From Pterobdella sp. o SKG-2022 (Eukaryota; Annelida; Clitellata; Hirudinida; Piscicolidae): DNA of 64,000 nucleotides. The notes beneath the pieces were generated by a model. It was not told where the DNA came from. It saw only the letters and a list, made by a program, of their open reading frames with translations, and searched no databases. A program made the translations under genes and the position numbers. Positions 1-11,000 of this stretch are shown piece after piece; the first letter of the stretch is position 1, and each line of letters opens with the position of its first letter. The DNA lies in NCBI GenBank assembly GCA_964035795.1, contig OZ038326.1, positions 3,627,259 to 3,691,258 of the forward strand. The letters run 5' to 3'.

Positions 1-2
1 CG

Positions 3-1514
3 ACAAAATTAGACAAAACTGGACCGACAAAAAACAAACAATCATCGAAACAAGAAATTACACCTACATATAATGATAGTGAGCTAAGTTCATGCAAGAT
101 CAAGGGAGGCAGAGTGAAGAGCAGACTGAAAAGTCCCAAACGAACCACCCCTTCAGCATCATCCAGTGAGAGACTCACTTCAGCATCTTCTGGTTCTATT
201 AGAGTAGCTCCTAACTTCTGTAAGTCTGGTTCCAACTACTCAGTCAAAAGCTCTAAAACCCCATCTATCTCCAGCAAATTGTCTGAAAATGCCGTTAAAA
301 TAAGTGCTATAAACAAAGGAAAAGGTGGTAATGGCTTGGCGAATAAACAGCAAAATAAATATATAGCTGAAGAGATAAGACTGCAAGACTTAGAGTCAAA
401 TGAAGATTTCATTGCCTCGAAGACCAGAATTCCAAAAAGTTCGACATTCGATAAAATAAATATCATCCCAGATTCATCAAAAGAAAATATATCATTTAAT
501 GATAGAAGAAGTAATAAAAATATAAATAAAAAAGGAGAAACTCAAAAGAAAGAAATACCAAAAGGACCTCTTAAAAACACTAAAGATCAATTAAATCAGA
601 AGGATAAGCCAATCAAAAAGGCAATCTCTTCTACTAGCAGGCTTACTAACGCGCCACTTCTGCCCAAGAGATCTCTCCCTCCACCCACATCTAAACCTCC
701 AAAAATCCCTGATTCGATTCCTATCAAAACTAAACCTTCAAATATAATAACTAACAAAAACAAACAACTTGACTCTCCACAAAAGAAGGATACAACGAAA
801 GAGGGATCAAAAGAAAATAACAATGACGATGAAAACAAAGTTAACAATCATAATTTGGATTCTAAAGGAATTTTCGCTTCGAAAAATAAACATCTAAGAG
901 GTTTCAGTTTTTGGAAAAAAATTCCGAAAAATACAATGTCGAAAGAAGTTTGTGATATTCATGAGGGAAATGAAACTAAAAAAATTGGAGACAACAAAAA
1001 GACAATTAAAATATTCAATAAGAAGAAATTAAACGTAAACACGTCGAAGTTTTATGATCAGATTGATTGCGAGGATATTGCGTGCCAAGACATCAAGAAA
1101 CAAAACGACAAATCCCCCAAGGATTCAAAAGCAGATTCGCCAATTAAAAAGAGGGTTTTTGGTTGGTTTAAAAAATCTCACGAAAATCAACACTTTTCAG
1201 GAAAAAAAAATAAAAGCACTTCAGAGGAAAATAACTCAAACTTGGTGTGCAACAAATCAACCAACCCAGCTGAACAAAAAAATCAACCTCAATCTTCCAA
1301 TGAGACTAAATACATGCGTTCACTAAGTAATGACACAAAACAACAAATAACCGCCCTCAACACTCCCAACTCCAGAACCAGTATGGCCATGTCTATCGAC
1401 AGCTTAAAAGTCAACTCTATTGACAGTTTAAGAATCACATCGATAGAAAGCTTAAAAATTAATTCTGTAGAAGCTTTTCCAAAGCATGTAGGAAAATGCT
1501 TGCAAGATCTGTGA
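3..1514 (+). CDS. Disordered Ser/Lys/Asn-rich protein, 3' exon (5' partial)
   Basis: The frame is open from the window edge (about base 3) to a TGA at 1512-1514, so this is the last exon, or the last part, of a longer gene. Roughly 503 residues are visible. They are low-complexity and rich in Ser, Lys, Asn and Pro, with no globular domain or membrane segment, which suggests an intrinsically disordered intracellular protein. Two short basic-aromatic motifs stand out: GFSFWKKIPKN (about base 900) and RVFGWFKKSHEN (about base 1153). They could be repeated membrane- or partner-binding patches. The C-terminus carries four 8-residue units of the form S-I/V-D/E-S/A-L/F. Polybasic and SRIPK-like segments are reminiscent of microtubule-associated scaffolds, but I do not recognise the family. 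The gene is convergent with the NCAM-like gene on the minus strand. Confidence 0.75.
   Translation, partial: TKLDKTGPTKNKQSSKQEITPTYNDSELSSCKIKGGRVKSRLKSPKRTTPSASSSERLTSASSGSIRVAPNFCKSGSNYSVKSSKTPSISSKLSENAVKISAINKGKGGNGLANKQQNKYIAEEIRLQDLESNEDFIASKTRIPKSSTFDKINIIPDSSKENISFNDRRSNKNINKKGETQKKEIPKGPLKNTKDQLNQKDKPIKKAISSTSRLTNAPLLPKRSLPPPTSKPPKIPDSIPIKTKPSNIITNKNKQLDSPQKKDTTKEGSKENNNDDENKVNNHNLDSKGIFASKNKHLRGFSFWKKIPKNTMSKEVCDIHEGNETKKIGDNKKTIKIFNKKKLNVNTSKFYDQIDCEDIACQDIKKQNDKSPKDSKADSPIKKRVFGWFKKSHENQHFSGKKNKSTSEENNSNLVCNKSTNPAEQKNQPQSSNETKYMRSLSNDTKQQITALNTPNSRTSMAMSIDSLKVNSIDSLRITSIESLKINSVEAFPKHVGKCLQDL
1392..1487 (+). repeat. Four tandem 24-bp coding units (SIDSLKVN-type)
   Basis: Units start at 1392, 1416, 1440 and 1464 and encode SIDSLKVN, SIDSLRIT, SIESLKIN and SVEAFPKH. 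The protein pattern is kept while third codon positions differ, so this looks like an old duplication under protein-level constraint rather than a fresh microsatellite. Confidence 0.85.
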
Positions 1515-2718
1515 CTTGTATTTTATCATTGTTTATCTTTGTATTAACTGTTACTGCTTTTTGCGATATTGTAAGCGGATTTTTGTCGCGCTCTTTTTTT
1601 GAATGTTTTTAAAAAATTATACACTTTTCATTGAAACGTATATCAATAACTTTTTCACGTTTAAAATTTCAAAATTTGTAAATTCAGTTTCATTAACTGT
1701 GTGTTTGTCAGCTTGTTCACATCATTATCTAGTCGTGCATATTACTACACATGTCTACATCCCACCAACTGTTTTTTAATTTTATCATTAAAACTTTTGA
1801 ATTTTTTATTGAAAATCGATGGAGAAATAGATGCATGAAAAAGTGCTTTCTGAGTCAATAAAAACTTATGATAGTACATTTATATAATACTACCTCTTAC
1901 AAGTAAGCAAACGATCTCTTGAATATCAATAAATGTTGACATGCCCTCACAGGCGACACAGGTTGTAACACAAACGACAAGGAGGAATAATTGTGCCCGG
2001 TTTAACACATTATTTTCTAACGAGTCAATTTGAATGAGGTAAATGACAAAAGATTATGATTTTTCACAATGATTAGTGATCAATTACTGAAGTTAAATAG
2101 ACGGTTATTTTTAACATTTTAAATTTTTATAGCGCTTAAGAAGTTAAAATCGCTTGCTATAAATTCAATGTAAAATATAAACGATGTTTAATCCAATATT
2201 TCATGATAGACTAGTGATTAAAATTTAAATGAACTGTTAAAAATCAATAAAGAGTTGTTAAAATAGTTTGGTAATTTAAAAACAAGATGGGAATATGGAA
2301 AATTCACACAACGCTATGGAATAAATAAAAATGGAAGGAATTTGGTGCCATATAAAAAATAACTCAAAACGGACGACGATAAATAATACTAAACATAAAG
2401 AAATTAATATACAAGAAAAAGCGTGGTTTTTAAGCAAAATCTAGTCCAATATAGCAATTTTAATTAGAAAAGTTTCTTACTTACATACTCATAAAACACA
2501 ATATATAGAGCAAAAAACATACATGAAGAGGGTGGTTCTCACACGAAACATAAAAAACTTTATCTAGTAAAAATATACACTGGAAAATGTCTGAAAGCTT
2601 TTTACTAACTTGTTTGTATACTTACAAAAGCTTTGTGAAATTTTCATTCTTTGACAAAAGTGTTGGATAATTAGAGTTATAAACACAATTCTACTAAATC
2701 CCCTAATAATAAGCACAA
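1515..2718. other. Convergent intergenic / 3' UTR region
   Basis: This AT-rich region lies between the stop codons of two convergent genes. It holds the 3' UTR of the plus-strand gene and probably the 3' UTR of the minus-strand NCAM gene (a minus-strand AATAAA reads at 1805-1810). I see no convincing coding sequence in it. Confidence 0.5.
1857..1862 (+). promoter_or_regulatory. Poly(A) signal AATAAA
   Basis: AATAAA lies about 340 bp after the stop codon of the upstream plus-strand gene. It is the first good hexamer and is followed by T-rich sequence. A second one lies about 70 bp on. Neither is experimentally supported. Confidence 0.4.
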
Positions 2719-2787
2719 TCAAGACCTAACACTACCATCGAATGTGCCGCAATCAACACTGGTGTCTCTGGGAGTTGAAGTGACGTT
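2719..2787 (-). CDS. NCAM-like terminal exon, form A
   Basis: Acceptor acccacag, phase 0, then NVTSTPRDTSVDCGTFDGSV, RS and TGA at 2719-2721. The stretch is less AT-rich than its surroundings and fits the phase-0 donor at 3654. It is my preferred C-terminus. An alternative with acceptor gctcag at 3602 encodes only VHFL and TAA (3587-3601). Confidence 0.55.
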   Translation of the reverse strand, partial: NVTSTPRDTSVDCGTFDGSVRS

Positions 2788-5700
2788 CTGTGGGTGGGTT
2801 AACACGCTGAATTATGCGTCTATGTGAAGCAACGTCGGCTACAAAAAACAATGTTTTTATCGAGATTGTTTTTGAATAGATTTATAAAAATTTTCAAGTC
2901 AAAATAACAAAACTTGACGGGGTTTTGAAAATAATTATATAGTGTTGAGTGATTTATGAGTAAAATTAGTTTTAATCATAAAATTTTTAAAAATTTAGTT
3001 ATTTTAGCATTTTTTTTTAGATACGTTTCGGAATATGAATAAAATAAAAGTTTAAAATAAATACTTCCTTGAGACTAACCAGAAATTATAACTAAATAAT
3101 AAACCATTCAATATTGAGATGAATAAATACCAACCACAACTAATAATCTTAATTACCCTAATGAAAAAAATTGATGAAAATAATTTTAAGAAACTATTAT
3201 GAAAATGGTCAAATAAGATTGTCAGTTAAGAATAATTAGCATTTATAAAGAAAAAACCTCATTTTGATCAACTTCATAGAAATAATTAGGCATGTAAGAT
3301 AGAATGGAAACACCAAAGAAACGGTGAATGTAAAATGAATAGTGGGGGAAGACATGAAATGGTAAAAGTTGGGAAAATTAGCAACTGAAGATGGAAGATC
3401 TATGTGCAAAAAAACAAACACAGAATAGAAACCGATGAAGCAAAAGTAAGAACTTCAAAGATGGAGGTGTTGTGATAGAAGTGTTAGATGGACTGATTGC
3501 AGAAAATTTATAGCTCTAGCTTGAGGAAATTGTCGATGGCGGAAAACTTGACGATTAATAGTGAAAATTAAAACCATCAGTCTTACTTATAAAAAATGTA
3601 CCTGAGCAAAAGAAATAAAAAATAATGAAAACTATAAATAAAAAAGATACCAACCTCAGATCTATATGTTGAGGTACTGTATGATGACACTATGAAAGAT
3701 TTATCGTTGTTGTTGTTGTTAGTGTTGTTGCTAATGTTGATATTAGTGTTGTTTCCGTTACTGCTAGTTTCGTTTCTATGAGGGAGTTTTGAGAGCGGTT
3801 TATTAAAAGACAAGTTTAAGTTTAAAATTTTTTATGGATTTATTGTAAATGCAAACATAACATCATCATCATCATCTGGTGCCGGGTGTGCACTCCAACA
3901 GGAGTGTCGAAGAGGTTCTAAACCACGTCAGCTTCCAACCACAAAGCATTTCGAGAATTCATCCATCATTTTTATCGCTGCTCACCAAAAGTCACAAACA
4001 ACTCGAAGCTACAAGTTTCTTTCGGCACTCGCTCCAAAGAGTGTCGGAAGAGTCTTTGGAAGCTGGCGCTCAACAACAACAACAATCATCATCACCACAA
4101 ACCAACCTATGGAGGTTAATGAGGTTGTTTTTTTCTTCTTGTTGGTGTGATGCCTGGTCATCTCTGGTGAAAAATCATAATTATTATTAAGCAACTGTAA
4201 TGCGGAGGTGAGCCTAGACTGTGACTAAAATTAGATCGAAATGCTTCTACTACTACTACTACTACCACTGCCACCACGATGCAACTAACTCTTTATGGGA
4301 GACTTTATTGGGTTGCTTGGAGGAGATGAGGCGGTGATAAATGAGAGATGTGCCTCTCTGATAGTAACAGGTGGCATCGATGAGAAAAGCAAACACCACT
4401 ACAAGTAAAAAAATGGTGAGAATTCCTATTAGAACGTTTCTTGATTGACGTTGTAGTGTTGATGCTTGGGAGATGGAGGGTACTGTGGTGATGAGGTGGT
4501 AGTTCAGATTGGGTAGGTGGGTTAAGGGGGTGGTTAAGATGATAGAAGTTTTGATTGGATGGGTAGGTTGGTGTTTAGTTGGGTTTTATAGTTATTGGCG
4601 TTATATGAAAATTAGTAAAAAGAAAGATGACGTTGAACATAAATGGATTAGAAATATTAACAAAATAACCTGTGAAACTCAAAACTTTATCGACCATAGC
4701 AAAATGACTTTCTGCTAGTAAAAAGAATAAATTCAAAAAAATTAAAAACTAAAAATAAACTTCTAAAATGAAAATGAATCGTGAAAAAATGAAAAAAAAA
4801 ACAAACAGAACAAACAAAAATGACTGAAACCCCATTTGGAACACCACGCCAAACCCCACTCACTTTCATAATCAATGTAGACATAAAAATCCTCATGCTT
4901 ATTGGAGGAGCCCAAGCCGTTGATGGCTATAAGGTCGACTTGAATGGTGCAGTTGGAAGGTAGGTTAGTGATGTTGTGGTGGTTTGCTGTGGTGCTTTGT
5001 CGAACCCAGTCTTCCAACGGTTCTTTCAAGACTGATAAGCCTGCCACCTGGTGGTCGTTTGTTTGTTATTGTAACATTGTTACATCATTGTGTTTTTGCA
5101 TACAATTATATTTCTTATACTCATTGACATGATTAAAAAAATAATTATATTAATAATTCTTTATGATTTAACGTAAAAACTCAAATAAAGTACCTATAAA
5201 AGACGATAACAAAACAAAATACCCCATCCTACAAAACCCACAACCCCACCCAGCACTCCCTGTCACCTTGCGGTGTCTGACCACGTGTTTGATAGGTAAT
5301 CCCACCTCAATGGGGCTACTCCATCTGACGTCATACCACGTCTTATTGCTCGTGCTTGCTGATATCAATTCTACTGGCTCTGGTTTTGCTGTTGTTATGT
5401 GGTGGTGTGTGTGTCACTTATTGTTGTGGGTTTGTGTGATATGTAAGCCATGGTGAAGTTTTGATGAATTTTGAAGTGTTTTTATGGCGAATGGTCATCG
5501 AGGATTGGTTTGGAATGTATCGTTCTTTCTATTAAAAGCATTATCAGTTTTCAACTTATAAAATCAAAATCAAAAAATTAATTTCTGATTAAATTCACAT
5601 CCATGAATATGAAATCAAAACACACACATACTTGCATTCCTAGTAGTGACTGAAATCTCCCTAACTTCACCATTCCCCCTAGCATTGAAACTTGACACTC

Positions 5701-6457
5701 TTAACGTGTAAGAACTTTGTGCTCTCAAACCTCTCACTCTCTTCCTTTCATCTGTTATCGTCACAAGATGTTGTGCAATGGAATAAGATACATCAGCATC
5801 ATCGCACAACGTAACAGCGTACAAAATAATAAAATTTAAAACTATGTTATAAAATGAAATATAATATAAGGTGAAGAAGTAAAATGTATAAAACACGATA
5901 CAAAAGCCTGAACAAAATAAAATACGATACAACGCAACAAAGCAGAAAACAATCAATCAAACAAAACACAAAAAATACAAAAACACACCATCTAAGGTGA
6001 AGTTGAATCGGTTAACAAAGATACCATCCTTGTTCACCACATCAACATGGACACCAATCAGAGGAATGAAGCCGGTGAACTCCGAAGGTTCAACTACCAA
6101 CCACACTTCACCCGGGAAATAGCGACTAATCTTCACAGACGGCTGTCCTGGAATCACTGCAGTTGATTGGTTGTTGAGGCGTGACTCGTTGATGATTTGG
6201 CGTTAACCATAAATGAATAAATAAAATTCTAAAAAACTGTAAAAATTTCGCGCTATATTATTAAAAAAATTGGTAATAGAAATAATAATAACAAAATCAA
6301 TGGATACAAAAGCATGAAGATGATAACTGACTGGCCCGAGTGATATTGACTGAAATGTTGGTAGCTCCAACTTCATTGACCACTGAGCATACCATGGTAT
6401 TAAAAAGGGTGTACCATCTGTTATCTGTGTACCTTACCTGTGGTGTGAGATTATCTA

Positions 6458-6489
<32 letters not shown>

Positions 6490-7996
6490 GCTAGCTATCT
6501 ATCTATCTATCTCTATCTATTTATCATCCCGCAACAAATAACAACATAACACCCACCGTGAGCACACTGAAGTAGACATCATCTCCCAGAGACACAATGG
6601 GATGCTGCTGAAGGATGTCTTGGTAGTCCTTGCTTTCCTTCACCTTATGGCCATTGTTTTTTTGATGATATAAACCTTTGTCATCTTCCTCATCCCTATA
6701 TTCACCCTCTTCATCAAAACCATCATATTTATCCTTCCCCTTTTCCTCCTCATCCTCATTATCCGTACAAAAATCCACCCCCACCATATGAAAGCATTAT
6801 AAACATACCGTGAAAGATGATACATCCAATGACCTCATACAACAAAATCACCGCTTACAAAACACCAACCACCCACAGTTTTCTTCCTGACGATCCAATT
6901 GACCTCGGGGGCAGGGTTGCTTTTCACCTTGCACGTGATGTTGCGAACCTGACCTTCCCATGTGTGAACCTCTTTCATCTGGTCTTCCAACGCGTATGGC
7001 TTGTCTGTGAGTGTGTTTTGTGTGTGTGTGTTTTAGACAGTTCAATTAATTTCAAATTTTTTGCACCTGCTTTCTAATGGAAAAATACAGTGTGTGCGCA
7101 TGTGTGTGTGACTGTGAATAAATGTGTGTACCTACTCATAATGGTTTACACCTAAACACACGCACTCACATGTGATATCAACATAGGCTTCAGCATTATC
7201 CTTGCCGAACTCCGATGAAACGAAGCACTCGTGTTTTCCTGGCTTATCCGCATGTATCCTCAATGTGGCTTTTCCATTTTTCGTCTGAGTGTTGAAATGT
7301 ACGCATATTTACATCTAAAAACCCCTAATGAAAGCAATAAGTTGATTCATTAAATGACCAATCAATTGATGAATCAGACCATTTAAAGGCCTTTCATCCC
7401 GTGATATCATACCAACATACCTCCTAAAAGACCAAAAATCTACCTCTGCTGTAGAGGCGATAGACTGGCCATGATATGTGATGTTTGGTAGCACATTGCC
7501 TTCGTAAACGCATACCAATAGGCACTCTGTTCCCTTGATGCATGAGATATTCTTGAAGGACAGAATTTTTGGAGTGACTGTAAGGATTTGACTTTAATTG
7601 TACTTCAAATTGAATTGATTATTTTCATTTAAAAAATCATGCATTTCAGAATATACAATATTTAGCTAATAAATACTAGCAAATATAACTACAAACCCCT
7701 AACAAAGCAACCCCACCAACCCACAACGGAAACATTGACAGCCTGTTCATCCTCTCCTACATGGTTTTCCGCCTCACACCTCAACACCCCATTGTCAGTC
7801 CTCAGTGCTAGCAAGATAAACACAGTACTCACTCCGCCATTACTGCAGCCGTCAGTCGATAGAGATATCCTATCAGATTTCTTTAATGCTTTATCATTAA
7901 GGTAGAATGTTACGTTGTACGGACAGGATTCCATATCCACCTGGATTGCAACATCGTCGTTGTCACCATAGTTTTAATAATAATATTAATAATGAC

Positions 7997-8031
<35 letters not shown>

Positions 8032-11000
8032 TAATAATAATAATAATATAAATAATAATTGTCTTCATCATCATTACTATAATGATTAAAAAATAATAAT
8101 CTTAATATTAGCCATCAACACTATCGTCATAATGAAAATAATAATAAGTCATAACAACAACAATAATAGTTTTCCTGAAAAAATAATGAGAATAAAACTC
8201 GAATTTATATAGCACAGAGTTATAAATAGCATGGTGAGGCAACCTTGCATTGAAGACTCAAGGAGGTACCTTCACGTATCATCTGCTCTACGGGCCATTT
8301 TTCGATTTCAGGCGCTTCTGTCGAGTTTTTAATGATAATAATAACACTTTTTTCTACTTCAAAATAAATGTGTTTCAGATTAATTTAAAAAATAACAGCT
8401 TAACCGTAACAATCAATAAGTTGCAGCCTTGAATAAAACGTTATTTTTGAAGTATTTAAAAAATACATTAAAACTCTTGAAAACGTGAATAGTAATTAAT
8501 AATCTCGATGGAATAGGAGCTCGTTATAACACTGATGCAATAAAAGATGATCTATTGAGTCTTGGAATTTTTAATTGGTTTTTTTCTATGTTTTTACACA
8601 AACAATCATAAGTATTCAATTGGATTTGTTAACATTGCAAGAGAACTGCCAATTTGATAGAAATTTTGAGATTTTTCTATAATTTTCTATTTTTATCCGA
8701 AAAGTTAGAATGAGTGGATAAATTAGAATAGCCTCAAACCCTTGTATGGAAAACAAAACACAAGTATTAAACAAAACTTCACAAAGCTTATAGTAAGACA
8801 AACTTACATTATAAAGTGATTTGTGAAATTTTTTAAAATAAATAATTTTTTTTTGATTTTCATACACTTATGTTAAGTGTTGTGATCTAGTGTATGTGAT
8901 TTATCAAAAGGATGTGAGATGAGAGATGGCTCATAAGGGTAAAAGTTGGTTTCGTGATCATACATATCAAGCAAAAAAAAAAACCATCTCAAGCATGAGT
9001 ATTGTGTTTATAACAGAACCATGTGAATGTATTTGATAAATCAATTGGCTTCTAACTGATTAAAAATTGAAATGCCTTTGATGGGTTCTTTAATGGAAAT
9101 CATTTCATCCTCATCATTATCATCATCATCAATATCAATATCATTCTCCTCATCTTCCTCCTCATCATCATCGCCGTCGTTTTACGTTTCACATTTATTT
9201 CAAATAATCCTTAACAAATAAGCTTATATTCAAACAATATTCAGCTATCGAAAGCATTACAAATTAATATTCATTGTTAAGCAGCCTTGCTTATACATGA
9301 ATCCCAGTTCAAACATACATCCAGGTCATTCATTTAAATAAACACACTTGAAACTAACTTTGAACGATCACTTTGATCGAGAAAGTTCTAGAATGGTTGT
9401 ATACGAGACCGAGGCTCACCTCACATCCGTAAACTCCCGTATCGGACTTTCTCACATCCTTCACCAACAAACTCTTCCCTCTAACCTCCTTGTATTTTTT
9501 ACCTGAGAAAGTTGATTATTGGTTAAATTCATTTGGTGCAAAAATTGCAACTGAGGCGCTAAAGATCTTACCGAGATTTTAAGCCAAAAGTTATGAAGTA
9601 GTTCCAAAATTTAGCATTATTTGAAGACTATTCAATTATATTTTTTTATTCATAAGCATTATAACTGTGATGAATTTTATAGCAGTCTTTATAAGTTTTA
9701 AGCACTTAAGACAAAATTAAATATAAGGACCAGAATACTCTATTTCTGAGCCAGGCAAATAAAAAATTCCATTCAAGAACAGAAATATTTTGAAAAATAC
9801 AGTCACGTTTTGTTGATGAACAAAACTTAGAAAATTATATTATTTTAATTTATAATTAAATAAAAAAATTTTTCAAATGAAATTGAGAATTTTTCTGAAT
9901 TATATAACTTGGAGATTTTAATTACTTAGAGGTGTTTTGATATAAGCTGGTTATGTTCATGTTTTTTTTTGTTACTAAATAAGTTTTTTTGCGTAATAAA
10001 ACAGGCAGAAGTGACAAAAAAATAATAAGCAAATAGAAAGTCAATAAAAGATATATTCCAATTTTTTAGTATAAAAAACGGCAAGCATAAACTTCAAAAC
10101 CAGACACAGACTTCAAAGAGACCTCATTACGAGCTGGAATCTTTTTGTATGCAATGAGTCCCTATTATACAACTTTAGACATTCCAAAATTAGCGTTTAA
10201 AATATAGCACAAAAGCCTTCAAAAAATTATTTTTTTGTCATATGTTTACCACTATATTCGCAGGCTAACATGTTGGTCGAGTTCCAAACTTAATATTAAT
10301 TGTATTAAATTTCGCAGTAGCTTCGTCGAGTGTTTATAGAACTAACTATAAGTAAAATGCTGCTTAATATGCTTACCTGATGATAGTTTCATAGTAAACT
10401 GAAAAGCATTATTGATAGTTAATATAATACATAAAAATCAGTATACTATTCAAAAATTACTGTGCAGAGTTCCATTCCTTAAGAATGAAAAAAGGCGTAT
10501 AAAAAAGAAAAAGCGATAAAAACTGAAAAAAATTAAAAAAAGCATTGAAAACGGTTAAAAATCTCAAATATTATTGGATGGAAAGCAGTGTTCTACGAAT
10601 GGAACCCAAGATTACGATAAAGCAAACACTCATACAGCAAACAAAGGTACATTCAGTACTGATAAGTATTAATATTGGCATGAGTAGTGCTGATGATGAG
10701 ATTATTTGGTAAGCCCTTTAGAAAAACGTTCTCTGAATGTGTAATTTTTATCCATTATGTAATTTATTAGTTATATTAAAAATTAGAACAAAAATATGTA
10801 TGGAGGTTGAAACTATGAATATAAAGTTGTCGACGACAACGTTAACAACGAAAATTAAAAATTAGACCATTAAGTTGCGCAATTTATTGGTTTGGTAGAA
10901 CACCACTCTACATGAACATAAATACACAGGTGATATTAATAATTAGATAACAACAATAAAAACAAATATGTTTCAAAAATAAAAAGAATAAAAATGTCAA

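Noticed and set aside
10075..10137. Ig-like fragment VSLKSVSGFEVYAC on minus
   Set aside because: Short, weak donor, and redundant with the well-supported Ig2 3' exon at 9359-9502.
10379..10400. 22-nt microexon (ttttcag...GTAAGC, minus) in the NCAM-like Ig2 intron
   Set aside because: Good splice borders, but 22 nt would break the frame between two exons that join perfectly in phase 1.
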